DNA from: Flavobacterium sp. Root420
Lineage (GTDB): Bacteria > Bacteroidota > Bacteroidia > Flavobacteriales > Flavobacteriaceae
Direction of reading: 5' to 3'
DNA: 64,000 bases
NCBI RefSeq assembly: GCF_001427905.1
Contig: NZ_LMEF01000001.1
Coordinates: forward strand, 620,394 to 684,393
The translations under genes were made by a program, and so were the position numbers. How positions within the stretch are numbered: the stretch's first letter is position 1; the number at the start of each line of letters is the position of its first letter. Below the pieces are notes generated by a model. It ran no database searches, was not told the DNA's origin, and was given only the letters and a program-made list of their open reading frames with translations. Shown here one piece after another: positions 34,976 to 43,761 of this stretch.

Positions 34976-36760
34976 ATGAAATGGATACCAAATTTTAATT
35001 CTTCAAACTCTTTGAGAGTTATTTTTGTCATCGCAGTTTTCATTCTGTTATTTCTATCATCCATTGCTTATAAGCACAATCAGGATTTAAATGAATCCAG
35101 CAAATTGGCAATGCATACGTATGAAATAAACCTACAATTAGAACGATTAATGTCAGCGATTAAAGATGCTGAGACTGGCCAGCGTGGATACATCATTACA
35201 CGAAACAACAGGTTTTTAACTCCGTATCTTTATTCGCGTGACAAAGTAAATGCTTCCTTTGTCACTCTCAAAAAATTAACCGTTGATAATGCGGTCCAGC
35301 AAAAAAATCTCGAAAATCTCTTCAAGTTAATTATTCAGCGATTTGTTTCGTTCGAAAATTGCCTCAAATTCAGCGATCCAAAAACATACGATAAACGCAA
35401 ACTGGACAATCATATGTTTGGTGGACGAATATTGATGGAAAACATTCGTTTTCAAGTTGATAAAATGAATGATATCGAGAAAAAATACCTCAAAAAAAGA
35501 CTGGAAATTTATGATCAGGAAATTTCGTTAAGTCCTATTTTTTCGATCTCTTTATTTTTAACCGCACTACTTTTTATTTTATTAGCCTACAGACAAATCA
35601 GTCGTGATTTTGAGCGCCTGAAAATTTTCAACAAAAGACTTTTAATTTCCGGAGGCCTGATGGCTGAGTCTGAAATAATTGGCAAATTCAGTACCTGGCA
35701 ATGGGAATTAGATTCGAATAAAATTGCGTATTCTGACAATCAGTTCCGATTATTAGGAGTTACACCAAATTCTTTTGTACCTGTAATAGAAACTTTTCTC
35801 GATTTTGTACACCATGATGACAAAGAAGCTGTTTCAAAATCAATGGACGAAATAATAGCAAAAAAAAACCTTCCATTTATTTATTATAAAATTGTCCGTC
35901 CAAATAATGAAATCAGGTATTTTAAATCAACCGGAAAATTATTGACCGATCAGCAAGGAAGTAAAATTCTACTCGGAATCAATTTTGATATTACGGATGA
36001 GCATTTACTTAATATCGAACTTCAGGAACGAAACAGAGAATTAGAAAAAAGCAATAAAGAATTGGCTTCTTTTAATCACGTGGCAAGTCACGATTTACAG
36101 GAACCGCTTCGAAAAATTCAAACGTTTATTTCCAGAGTTTCTGAAGCTGATAAAGCAGTCATGTCACAAAGTGCCAGAGACTATATTGCAAAAATTGAAG
36201 TTTCTGCAAAAAGAATGCGTGTACTTATTGATGATTTACTTTTATTTTCGAGAACCAATACAACTAAAAAAGAATTCATAAAAACGAATCTAAACGATTT
36301 GCTTCAAAACGCCGAATCTGAGTTAACAGAAGTAATGCATGAAAAGAAGGCGGTTCTTACAGCTTCAAAATTGCCTAAACTTTCTGTTATACCTTATCAG
36401 ATCGAACAGCTTTTTATAAATCTAATCGGAAATTCTTTAAAATACAACAGACCCGGAATTGCGCCTGAAATTTCTGTTGAAAGCGAAAAAGTATTATCAG
36501 CAGATTATCCTGATTTATTAGAACAGTCAATAAAAAAATTCAATAAAATAACTTTTCGAGATAACGGAATGGGATTCGATCCTCAATTTAAAGAAACCAT
36601 TTTTATACTTTTTCAACGTTTGCATTCTAAAACAGATTATCCGGGCACCGGAATTGGTTTAGCTATTTGCAAAAAAATTGTTGAAAATCATAAAGGACAT
36701 ATTTTAGCAGACAGTACTCCAAATGTTGGTTCTGTTTTTACAGTTTTTTTACCGGAATAA
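34976..36760 (+). CDS. CHASE3-PAS sensor histidine kinase
   Basis: 594 residues: N-terminal transmembrane helix (about 15-31), CHASE3 sensor domain (about 40-170; ERLMSAIKDAETGQRGYIITRNNRFL), second helix (about 183-205), PAS/PAC domain (about 235-345; WQWELDSNKIAYSDNQFRLLGV), HisKA with phospho-acceptor His372 in HVASHDLQEPLRK, and HATPase_c with the N-box NLIGNSLKYN, DNGMGFDP and GTGIGLAICKKIVENHKG. All catalytic boxes are present. It probably phosphorylates the receiver protein encoded just upstream. The input is not deducible. Confidence 0.94.
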   Translation: MKWIPNFNSSNSLRVIFVIAVFILLFLSSIAYKHNQDLNESSKLAMHTYEINLQLERLMSAIKDAETGQRGYIITRNNRFLTPYLYSRDKVNASFVTLKKLTVDNAVQQKNLENLFKLIIQRFVSFENCLKFSDPKTYDKRKLDNHMFGGRILMENIRFQVDKMNDIEKKYLKKRLEIYDQEISLSPIFSISLFLTALLFILLAYRQISRDFERLKIFNKRLLISGGLMAESEIIGKFSTWQWELDSNKIAYSDNQFRLLGVTPNSFVPVIETFLDFVHHDDKEAVSKSMDEIIAKKNLPFIYYKIVRPNNEIRYFKSTGKLLTDQQGSKILLGINFDITDEHLLNIELQERNRELEKSNKELASFNHVASHDLQEPLRKIQTFISRVSEADKAVMSQSARDYIAKIEVSAKRMRVLIDDLLLFSRTNTTKKEFIKTNLNDLLQNAESELTEVMHEKKAVLTASKLPKLSVIPYQIEQLFINLIGNSLKYNRPGIAPEISVESEKVLSADYPDLLEQSIKKFNKITFRDNGMGFDPQFKETIFILFQRLHSKTDYPGTGIGLAICKKIVENHKGHILADSTPNVGSVFTVFLPE

Positions 36761-36780
36761 CCTATACAATAATGTAGGAG

Positions 36781-36828
36781 AGCGTTTACTGAAAAATGAC
36801 ATTGTTCATTTGCGTAAACGCTTTTTTA
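36781..36828 (+). terminator. terminator of the kinase operon
   Basis: AGCGTTTAC / GTAAACGCT stem with an inner AATGA / TCATT stem, then a run of six T. Confidence 0.8.
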
Positions 36829-36848
36829 TGCGCTCAAAACACCTTAAA

Positions 36849-36894
36849 AAACGTTATATAAAGCCGTTATGGGAATTATATAACGTTTCTTTTT
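36849..36894 (+). terminator. second hairpin with T-tract
   Basis: AAACGTTATATA / TATATAACGTTT (36849-36888), 16-base loop, followed by CTTTTTT. It may back up the preceding terminator. A promoter-like TTAGCATCTTTGTAATG follows at 36924-36940, before the DUF4142 gene. Confidence 0.6.
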
Positions 36895-36959
36895 TATGCT
36901 GTAAAGTAAAACAAAGTATTCGTTAGCATCTTTGTAATGTAATACTTTATGAAGTAATA

Positions 36960-37529
36960 ATGAAAACAGTACCCTTATTAAAAGCACCATTTTTTAAAGT
37001 TCTTTCCTTATTGATTATACTAATTTGTTTTCCGTTTTGCGGAAAAAAAAGTCAACGGGAAAACTCTATTAAAAAAGAAGCTTTTAATAAAAGTAAAGTT
37101 GAAGAAGTCGAAACTTCCTTTTTTATCGAAATGGGAAATATTGTCAATTCAATGATTTCAAAAAGTCAAGTTGCACAACAAAAAAGTTCTGAAAGTAAAA
37201 TATTGGAAGTAAGTAAAAAAATTGCGGATCATCAAAATCAATTGTTGCAGAAAGTAACCGAAATGGCAAATAAAAAGCTCATTATCATTACCGACATCAA
37301 CGCCTCTCATAAAGATGAATTAACAGAGTTGAATAATACAAATGGTACCAATTTTAATAACACTTATTTAAGTTCGATGACAATAGCACTAGACCAACAA
37401 ATCAAAATGCTGGAACAGATTTCAAAAAAAACAAACGATCAGTTGATTTTGAAATTAGTGCTGGAGTATTTACCCGAACAGTACCAACTTTTACGAGAAA
37501 CAGAACAAATTAAGAGTGAATTTAATTAA
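36960..37529 (+). CDS. DUF4142-like lipoprotein
   Basis: 189 residues; signal peptide ends CFPFC (lipobox, Cys about 27). The mature part is four-helical and DUF4142-like (ferritin-like fold): VEEVETSFFIEMGNIVNSMISKSQVAQQKSSESKILEVSKKIADHQNQLLQKV. Members often occur with general-stress genes. It is the first gene of a same-strand series of six envelope or stress genes. Function unknown. Confidence 0.7.
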   Translation: MKTVPLLKAPFFKVLSLLIILICFPFCGKKSQRENSIKKEAFNKSKVEEVETSFFIEMGNIVNSMISKSQVAQQKSSESKILEVSKKIADHQNQLLQKVTEMANKKLIIITDINASHKDELTELNNTNGTNFNNTYLSSMTIALDQQIKMLEQISKKTNDQLILKLVLEYLPEQYQLLRETEQIKSEFN

Positions 37530-37570
37530 ATGCCTTTATATCTATTTTTTAACAACTAAAATTTTTAACA

Positions 37571-38212
37571 ATGAAAATGCAATCAAATTTTTTATGCGCC
37601 TTAGTCCTTTTTATGACAGCTTCATTTGGAATGCTGCACGCACAAGATGACAATGTAACAACAGAGTTTGGTGTAAAAGGAGGTTTTAACATGTCTAATC
37701 TGTATCAAAACGATGCTGATGACGAGAATGTACTTTACGGTTTTAATGCCGGTGTTTATGCAACATTACCTGTTTCAGATTTTATAGCTATTCAGCCAGA
37801 GTTATTATTTACTACTAAAGGTGCTGAATTAGATTACAACAATGCTTTTGCAAGCGGAAATGCAAAATTCAAATTAAATTATATTGAGCTTCCTTTATTA
37901 GTAAGAGTTAATATCACTAAAAACTTTAATGTTCACGCCGGTGGTTATGCATCATATCTGGTAAGTTCAAAAGTAACAGGTGACGGAGATTTTAACTTTG
38001 ATGAAGAAATTGACACTGATGATTTAAACAAATTTGATGCTGGTCTTTCAGCTGGTGTCGGAGTAGATTTTAACCCAATAAGTGTTGGATTACGTTACAA
38101 TTATGGTTTAACAACCGTTGGTAAAGAGAGAACTACTGCTGCCGGAACTTATACGTTTCCAGATGCAAAAAACAGCAATCTTACCTTATATGTTTCGTAT
38201 AAACTGAATTAA
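37571..38212 (+). CDS. outer-membrane beta-barrel protein (porin family)
   Basis: 213 residues, signal peptide ending LHAQ. Short barrel with GVKGGFNMSNLY, FNAGVYATLPVSDFIAIQPELLF, KLNYIELPLLVRVNITKNFNVHAGGYASYLV and GLRYNYGLTTV, ending LYVSYKLN with the polar-aromatic pattern of a closing strand. An eight-strand OmpA/OmpX-like barrel (OMP_b-brl_2). An acidic insertion DFNFDEEIDTDDLNKFD could form a surface loop or bind calcium. Located between stress genes; role structural or permeability-related (inferred). Confidence 0.88.
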   Translation: MKMQSNFLCALVLFMTASFGMLHAQDDNVTTEFGVKGGFNMSNLYQNDADDENVLYGFNAGVYATLPVSDFIAIQPELLFTTKGAELDYNNAFASGNAKFKLNYIELPLLVRVNITKNFNVHAGGYASYLVSSKVTGDGDFNFDEEIDTDDLNKFDAGLSAGVGVDFNPISVGLRYNYGLTTVGKERTTAAGTYTFPDAKNSNLTLYVSYKLN

Positions 38213-38250
38213 AAATAAAAACAATTATTAACCACTAAATAATAAAAACC

Positions 38251-38403
38251 ATGTCAAATTTATTATACACAATCGCAGTTATATTAGTTATTCTTTGGGC
38301 CATTGGGTTCTTTGCTTATAGCGCCGGAAGTATTATTCACATTTTATTAGTAATTGCCATTATCGCAGTATTATTCAGACTTATTAAAGGTCGGGAAATT
38401 TAA
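38251..38403 (+). CDS. lmo0937-type 50-residue membrane protein
   Basis: MSNLLYTIAVILVILWAIGF then FAYSAGSIIHILLVIAIIAVLFRLIKGREI: two hydrophobic helices joined by a short GxxSAGSIIH turn. This is the pattern of the tiny lmo0937 family found beside stress genes in many bacteria. A clean ATG and TAA, spaced 38 bp after the porin and 48 bp before the YtxH gene, support a real gene despite its size. Confidence 0.85.
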   Translation: MSNLLYTIAVILVILWAIGFFAYSAGSIIHILLVIAIIAVLFRLIKGREI

Positions 38404-38451
38404 AAATCAAACATTATAAAATAATTTATATTAATCACTAAATCAAATATT

Positions 38452-38736
38452 ATGAAAACGAGTAGCACATTATTAGGAATTTTAGGAGCTGCAGCTGCAG
38501 GAGCATTTTTAGGAGTATTGTTTGCACCGGACAAAGGATCAAACACAAGAAAAAAAATCTCAGATAAATCAAAAGATTACGGAGATAATTTAAAAAGCAA
38601 AGTAGACGGTATTTTAAGCACAATTACTTCAAATGGAAAAGATATCATTGATGAAGGAAAAGCAAAATTCAATCAGGTAAAAGAAGACTTCAACGCTACG
38701 AAAGATGAAGCAAAAACTGTAAAAACTAACTATTAA
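38452..38736 (+). CDS. YtxH domain protein
   Basis: 94 residues: N-terminal glycine/alanine-rich membrane helix (LLGILGAAAAGAFLGVLFAPDKGSNTRKKI, the YtxH signature) followed by a lysine-rich amphipathic helix (KDYGDNLKSKVDGIL, DEAKTVKTNY). YtxH proteins are small stress proteins of unknown biochemistry. Same strand and close spacing with its neighbours. Confidence 0.92.
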   Translation: MKTSSTLLGILGAAAAGAFLGVLFAPDKGSNTRKKISDKSKDYGDNLKSKVDGILSTITSNGKDIIDEGKAKFNQVKEDFNATKDEAKTVKTNY

Positions 38737-38773
38737 AAGTGAAATTTTTCAACCATAAAAATACCCTTACATC

Positions 38774-39145
38774 ATGGAAACAAATGCAACAACAAATGAA
38801 AACCTTAATATGTATGAAAAAGCTGAAAACTATACCAAAACGAGCTTAGAGTTAATCAAACTCAAAACGGTATCAGCAGTAGCAGATGTACTATCATCAT
38901 TAACATCCAAAATTGCGGTTGGCGCTGTTGTTGCATTTTTTACTTTGTTTCTTAATATTGGGATTAGCTTATGGATTGGAAAAGAACTTGGTGAATATTT
39001 TTACGGATTTTTTATAGTGGCGCTCTTTTATCTTATTGTGGCTATTGTTTTGCTTAAAACGCAACATAAGCTAATTAAAACGCCTATCGGGAACATGATT
39101 GTTTCCAGTATTTTAAAAGAAACAAAACCTGATTTAACTAATTAA
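38774..39145 (+). CDS. phage-holin-superfamily membrane protein (DUF1469-like)
   Basis: 123 residues with a helical N-terminus (NMYEKAENYTKTSLELIKLKTVSAVADVLSSL) and two transmembrane helices (IAVGAVVAFFTLFLNIGISLWIG and YGFFIVALFYLIVAIVLL). This is the layout of the holin superfamily III proteins that accompany YtxH genes in Bacteroidota. It is chromosomal housekeeping or stress machinery; there are no other phage genes. Confidence 0.8.
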   Translation: METNATTNENLNMYEKAENYTKTSLELIKLKTVSAVADVLSSLTSKIAVGAVVAFFTLFLNIGISLWIGKELGEYFYGFFIVALFYLIVAIVLLKTQHKLIKTPIGNMIVSSILKETKPDLTN

Positions 39146-39159
39146 TAAAAAAGACTGTT

Positions 39160-39510
39160 ATGAAAGCCGTTTATAGTATTGATGAATTAAATCAGAGGAT
39201 AAAGCAATTAGAAGCACAACAAGATGCTGAATGGATTGCAATTAAAGATGAAATCGATGAAATTAAAGAGAATTTAAAACCTCTTAATCTTATTCGAAAC
39301 ACGGTGGCAGAAATCAATGAAACTGTTGGTTTTAAAAGCGATCTGGCGCAATCAGCGATCAGTATCGGAATTGGTTACCTGGCAAAAAAATTAGTTGTTG
39401 GAAAAACAGATTCGATATTCAAAAATATTCTCGGTTCTATTTTACAACTTGCCGTAACCACCCTAGTCGCAAAACCACAACATGAAGCTACACCGGATGA
39501 ATCATCATAA
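39160..39510 (+). CDS. hypothetical protein of the YtxH/holin cluster
   Basis: 116 residues: coiled-coil N-terminus (SIDELNQRIKQLEAQQDAEWIAIKDEIDEIKENL), then a small hydrophobic region AISIGIGYLAKKLVVG and SILQLAVTTLVA. Begins 14 bp after the holin-like gene, so it is co-transcribed with it. Similar proteins accompany YtxH/holin pairs; role unknown. A possible 32-residue ORF (39555-39653, MEKIEGIIIKNG) follows but is weakly supported. Confidence 0.7.
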   Translation: MKAVYSIDELNQRIKQLEAQQDAEWIAIKDEIDEIKENLKPLNLIRNTVAEINETVGFKSDLAQSAISIGIGYLAKKLVVGKTDSIFKNILGSILQLAVTTLVAKPQHEATPDESS

Positions 39511-39796
39511 CACGAATCATCAGAGGAGTAATTGTCTAACTTAATATTAGTATTATGGAAAAGATAGAAGGAATAATAATAAAAAATGGTGTGTACATGT
39601 ACTCCAATCTATATAAATGTTTTGAATTCACAAGAGTATTTCTAGGTATCTAACTCGTTTATACGTTTTTACTTTAACAACGGTTAAACAGTTAATACTT
39701 CACTATATTTTTTTAAGGTTCTGAGGTACTAAGCGGCTAAGATGCTAAGTTTTCTTAGATTCTAAGTTGCTAGGTAAAAAACCTCAACTTTAAACA

Positions 39797-39835
39797 AAAG
39801 AGACTATTTCACATTGGTGAGATAGTCTCTTTTTA
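39797..39835. terminator. terminator after the stress cluster
   Basis: AAAGAGACTATTTCAC / GTGAGATAGTCTCTTT with one mismatch and T-tract. The surrounding 39511-40035 also carries CTAAG-type tandem units (39716-39778) and four TATATTC repeats (39910-39940). Confidence 0.75.
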
Positions 39836-39876
39836 TTTTAAAAGATAGTACGTCCAGTATTATCCCTAATCAAAAC

Positions 39877-39907
39877 AAAAAAGCCAAACCACAAAGTAGT
39901 CCGCTTT
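39877..39907. repeat. terminator-like repeat, copy 1
   Basis: AAAGCCAAACCACAAAGTAGT then CCGCTTT; the same hairpin recurs at 41557-41590 and 41668-41700. It may terminate the DUF5723 gene read leftward. Confidence 0.65.
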
Positions 39908-40035
39908 CTCTATATTCTATATTCTATATTCTATATTCTTTGCTCTTGCTTCTTTCATCTTGCCTCTTTCATCTTGCTTCTTTCCTCTAATTAAAAAAAA
40001 AACTTAGTCCCTTAGGATCTTAGTCCCTCAGAACC

Positions 40036-41367
40036 TTAGTTATAATTTTGATAAATTGGCAACTTCAAACCTACGTACAAATTACAAGCTTTAGAATTAT
40101 TCGAAAACAAATTCGAAACCAGAGAACCAGAACCAATAAACAACGGACCAGCCCTAAAACCAGTTCCTATCTGAACTCCGCTGTATTCCATATACGTTAC
40201 CGGAAGATAAAAACTGAATTGTCTGGTTTCATATCGCGGTGTAAAGGTTACTGAGTTTGCGATCGCAGTTGAATTTATTTTTTTAGCATCTGTCAAACTA
40301 AAATCAGTGCTTAAATTCAAATAGAATTTATTATCAATATTCCAGTCAAAGTTGGTGTGCAAGGCGGTTGGTAAATTAGCCTTTACTGCTTTTCTGGTTG
40401 CTGTTTTGGTATAATTAGCATCAAAAAATTCGAAGATATCATCTGCATCATCTATGTCATCCTGCGAAACGCTGCCGTTTAAATTATAGGTGTTTTCGAT
40501 GGTATTTTTATAGTTCAGTTTGCCAATATCAGTTACAGAAAAAGCAGCTTTCAACTTATATCGGTTTCCTACGCAAGTATGGCAGTTGGTACGGTATTCA
40601 TACGTAAAACCCAAATCGACACCAACACCAGCCGAAGTCGCATCAAACTCCGGATCTTTTCCGTTCTCATAATCGTAGCTTGCAGACGTTTTGAGCGTTC
40701 CTGTTGAATAATATTGACTCAAAGCAGGGTTAGCCTCATTCTTAGTAAAAGCCACACTCAAATTATTCCCGCTGATGTAACCGTTTACTCCAGCCATTAA
40801 GTATTTTACAGTGATTCCGCCTTTTATAAAATGCATGTCACGATCTAATAATACCGTAGCATAACTGGCACCAATCTCAGCCCAGGAATTACTAACACCG
40901 TTTGGATTCCCTCCTGATATTAAAAAACTATTCGACATGTCGATGTCTTTATTTACCTCATCAACAAGCTGACCGTTTACATCCACAAGATTGGTAATGC
41001 TTCTAACTCTCGAAAAAAGTGCGATACTGTGTACCGGCGTAATATTCATCATAAATGAAGGGCCCAAAATATCGACATTAAAATTTCCTCTGTTATTCGA
41101 TTTGATGTTTTTACTCGCATCAGCCTGGAGATCAAAACCGCCGTCTAATACTTCGGCAAAATTAACGCCATACAAATCATTCTGTGCAGTGGAACTCGCA
41201 GAGAAAAGAGTAACATCAGCCTTGTATTTAGAATCTACAATAACAGACGGATTAAAAAGCGCCCCCTGAATCCCGGCATAATTATCATCCCGAAATCCAA
41301 AATACGATTGCCCACGGGCATAAAAAACGCTTCCTAAGAAGCATAATAAAAGTAAAGTTTTCTTCAT
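40036..41367 (-). CDS. DUF5723 family outer-membrane protein
   Basis: 443 residues, signal peptide ending ARGQS. Begins SYFGFRDDNYAGIQGALFNPS, followed by long stretches of alternating strands (VTLFSASSTAQNDLYGVNF, FMMNITPVHSIALFSRVRS, GITVKYLMAGVNGYISG, GVGVDLGFTYEYRT), as in PorV/FadL-like barrels grouped in DUF5723. A Cys pair (NCHTC) sits in one loop. Likely an outer-membrane barrel; ligand unknown. Monocistronic. Confidence 0.85.
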   Translation of the reverse strand: MKKTLLLLCFLGSVFYARGQSYFGFRDDNYAGIQGALFNPSVIVDSKYKADVTLFSASSTAQNDLYGVNFAEVLDGGFDLQADASKNIKSNNRGNFNVDILGPSFMMNITPVHSIALFSRVRSITNLVDVNGQLVDEVNKDIDMSNSFLISGGNPNGVSNSWAEIGASYATVLLDRDMHFIKGGITVKYLMAGVNGYISGNNLSVAFTKNEANPALSQYYSTGTLKTSASYDYENGKDPEFDATSAGVGVDLGFTYEYRTNCHTCVGNRYKLKAAFSVTDIGKLNYKNTIENTYNLNGSVSQDDIDDADDIFEFFDANYTKTATRKAVKANLPTALHTNFDWNIDNKFYLNLSTDFSLTDAKKINSTAIANSVTFTPRYETRQFSFYLPVTYMEYSGVQIGTGFRAGPLFIGSGSLVSNLFSNNSKACNLYVGLKLPIYQNYN

Positions 41368-41556
41368 AAATAATTTGGTTAGGTTTATTTTGTCATGTTT
41401 AAATATTTACAAATATGGACAAAAAAATGTCGAAAAAAAAAGGTTTTTTTTCTAAGATACTAAGGTTCTAAGACACTAAGGCTCTAAGTTTTAAAAATAT
41501 ATTAATTATCCTACTGCAATCATTATTCCATGTAGTATTGCGCCTAACTTTAAAAC

Positions 41557-41590
41557 AAAAAAGCCGAACTACAAAGTAGGCCGGCTTTTA
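41557..41590. repeat. terminator-like repeat, copy 2
   Basis: AAAAGCCGAACTACAAAGTAG then GCCGGCTTTT. Between prfA and the DUF5723 gene (41368-41760), together with CTAAG-type tandem units at 41452-41490. Confidence 0.65.
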
Positions 41591-41667
41591 ATCTATTTTC
41601 TATATTCTTTACTCTATTCTCTAAAAAGAAAACTTAGAATCTTAGCGTTTCAGCAACTTAGAAAAAC

Positions 41668-41700
41668 AAAAAAAGCCAAACTACAAAGTAGTCCGGCTTT
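41668..41700 (-). terminator. terminator-like repeat, copy 3, downstream of prfA
   Basis: AAAAAGCCAAACTACAAAGT then AGTCCGGCTTT; on the minus strand it is a hairpin ending in a T-tract, 60 bp beyond the prfA stop. Confidence 0.7.
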
Positions 41701-41760
41701 CTCAACAATCTTTATTCTTGCTTCTTTCCTCTATTCTCTAAAGTTCTAAAATGTCTAAAA

Positions 41761-42837
41761 TTAAAAAACTTCGCTAGCTTCCTTCAATTTTTCCATATTA
41801 TTCACCAACTGCAGCTCAGCTACAATTTTCTGAATATCACCATTCATAATGTTTCCTAAATCGTAAAGTGTCAAACCAACTCTGTGATCCGTTACACGAC
41901 CCTGAGCGTAGTTGTACGTACGAATCTTAGCCGAACGGTCACCAGAACTAACCTGAGAAGTACGTTTTGTAGCATCTTCAGCCTCTTTCTTAGCCAATTC
42001 CTGTTCGTATAAACGAGAACGTAAAACGTTCAAAGCTTTATCTTTATTCTTGTGTTGCGATTTCTGATCCTGACATTGCGCCACCAATCCTGTCGGAATG
42101 TGCGTTAAACGTACAGCCGATTTCGTGGTATTAACCGATTGTCCACCAGGTCCTGACGAACAGAAGAAATCAACACGAACATCGTTCATATCAATTTGTA
42201 CATCAAATTCTTCCGCTTCCGGTAAAACCATAACCGTTGCTGCCGATGTATGCACACGCCCTTGCGTTTCTGTTTGCGGAACACGTTGTACACGGTGAAC
42301 ACCTGCCTCAAACTTCAAAGTTCCGTAAACATCTTCTCCCGAAACCTCAAAAATAACCTCTTTAAAACCACCCGAAGTTCCTTCGTTCATATCTACAACC
42401 GAAGTTCTCCAACCCTGGTTCTCACAATATTTAGTATACATTCTAAACAAATCTCCGGCAAAAATACTCGCTTCATCCCCACCCGTTCCGGCACGAATCT
42501 CGACCATCACGTTTTTAGCATCTTCAGGATCTTTCGGAATCAACATAAACTTGATTTCTTCCTCCAGTTCCGGCAATCTTTCTTTTGCTTCGTCTAGTTG
42601 CATTTTGGCCATTTCGGTCATATCTGCATCACTTCCATCCGCAATAATTTCGTTTGCCTCATCTATATTAGCCATCAAAAGCACATATTCATCACGCTTT
42701 TCAGCCAATGCTTTCAGGTTTTTGTACTCCTGATTCAATTGCACATAACGTTTCTGATCAGAAATAACATCCGGCTGGATAATTAAGTCCGAAATCTCGT
42801 CGAAACGTTGTTTTACTATTTGAAGTCTATCTAACAT
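41761..42837 (-). CDS. prfA: peptide chain release factor 1
   Basis: 358 residues. Recognises UAA and UAG and triggers peptide release on the ribosome. Domain 1 coiled helices ([19 protein letters not shown]), then [23 protein letters not shown], the GGQ loop [23 protein letters not shown] near residue 230, and the RF1-specific [19 protein letters not shown]. The start at 42837 (MLDRLQ) matches the family; the in-frame ATG at 42864 adds 9 residues. Confidence 0.96.
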   Translation of the reverse strand: MLDRLQIVKQRFDEISDLIIQPDVISDQKRYVQLNQEYKNLKALAEKRDEYVLLMANIDEANEIIADGSDADMTEMAKMQLDEAKERLPELEEEIKFMLIPKDPEDAKNVMVEIRAGTGGDEASIFAGDLFRMYTKYCENQGWRTSVVDMNEGTSGGFKEVIFEVSGEDVYGTLKFEAGVHRVQRVPQTETQGRVHTSAATVMVLPEAEEFDVQIDMNDVRVDFFCSSGPGGQSVNTTKSAVRLTHIPTGLVAQCQDQKSQHKNKDKALNVLRSRLYEQELAKKEAEDATKRTSQVSSGDRSAKIRTYNYAQGRVTDHRVGLTLYDLGNIMNGDIQKIVAELQLVNNMEKLKEASEVF

Positions 42838-42959
42838 TTTTAATTCCTTTTTATTGGACTGCAAAATTACGAAATTTTTGTTGAAAATTCTATCATTAAC
42901 TTTTTGAGTTTTTTAGGCTTCGTTTCTTAAGATTGTTTGGTGGAATTATGATGGTTTTT

Positions 42960-43072
42960 AGGAGCTGTTTCCTGCTATCCGCTATATCTTTTTAGGCAGA
43001 TTGTTTTGGTTTGGATTAGGGTGTTTTCGTTTGCCTAAAAAGGATGCCGCTGCTATCAGGGCTAGGGGAATT
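42960..43072. repeat. probable dispersed Flavobacterium intergenic element
   Basis: The stretch GGAGCTGTTTCCTGCTATCC, then TTTTTAGGCAGATT and TTGCCTAAAAAGGATGCCGC, then CTATCAGGGCTAGGGG has imperfect internal symmetry (TTTTTAGGCA / TGCCTAAAAA-like arms). It resembles an element I recall from other Flavobacterium genomes. No ORF in 42838-43169. Confidence 0.45.
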
Positions 43073-43169
43073 GTTTTTAGAAGAGGGTTTTATGGTTTTC
43101 CGTAATATTATTGAATTAAAAGAGATTAGCTTTGAAAACACAAAGTAATCCCTTAAATAGAACTACATC

Positions 43170-43745
43170 ATGAAATTCAAAAAAATATTAATTACGTTTT
43201 TATTACTCTCAATAGTATCAATAAATTACGCCCAAAAAAAACCAAATTCAGAAACTAGACAATTTATTGATAACGCTGAGATAACACAGATAAACAAAGA
43301 CTGGAATGTCAAGGCAGAATTTAAATCCGGACTTGGTGAAGTAGTTTCTTTTTTTCCAGTTGAAGCAATTGATTTGAAATCGAATAAGAATGTTAAGTCA
43401 CTGCAAATGGATATGACTGTTAAATATGGAAATGTGATGACAGGACCAAATAATACGTATTTCAAATCTTCATGGATTGATTTAAATGAAGTGGAAGAAT
43501 TTATACTTTTTATAGAAAAATACGTTATTCCAAACCTTAAAGACAAAACTGAAAGAAACCAATCAGTAACATACATTTTTAATTCAAGAGAAATTACATT
43601 TAGCTTTTATATTGAAAAAAGTACAAGAAGAATATCTATTTATTTAAAAGATAATGGCAATACCGATGATGAACATTATTTCTGGACAGAGTCACAAGTA
43701 AATAAAATTCCTGAGTTACTTACAATGCTAAAGGAAATTAAATAA
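43170..43745 (+). CDS. hypothetical secreted protein
   Basis: 191 residues with signal peptide (ending INYAQ). The mature protein is alpha/beta: QINKDWNVKAEFKSGLGEVVSFF, YFKSSWIDLNEVEEFILFIEKYVIPNL, VTYIFNSREITFSFYIEK. No family recognised. First of several small secreted proteins in a low-GC stretch; 16 bp before the next gene, so probably co-transcribed. Confidence 0.6.
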   Translation: MKFKKILITFLLLSIVSINYAQKKPNSETRQFIDNAEITQINKDWNVKAEFKSGLGEVVSFFPVEAIDLKSNKNVKSLQMDMTVKYGNVMTGPNNTYFKSSWIDLNEVEEFILFIEKYVIPNLKDKTERNQSVTYIFNSREITFSFYIEKSTRRISIYLKDNGNTDDEHYFWTESQVNKIPELLTMLKEIK

Positions 43746-43761
43746 TTTTAAAAAGCATATT

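Noticed and set aside
38774..39145. Holin gene as a sign of prophage
   Set aside because: This holin-superfamily protein is part of a chromosomal YtxH-type cluster; no integrase, capsid or lysin genes occur in the window.
39555..39653. 32-residue ORF after the stress cluster
   Set aside because: Short, no family or hydrophobic pattern, no spacing cue; mentioned only in the neighbouring entry.
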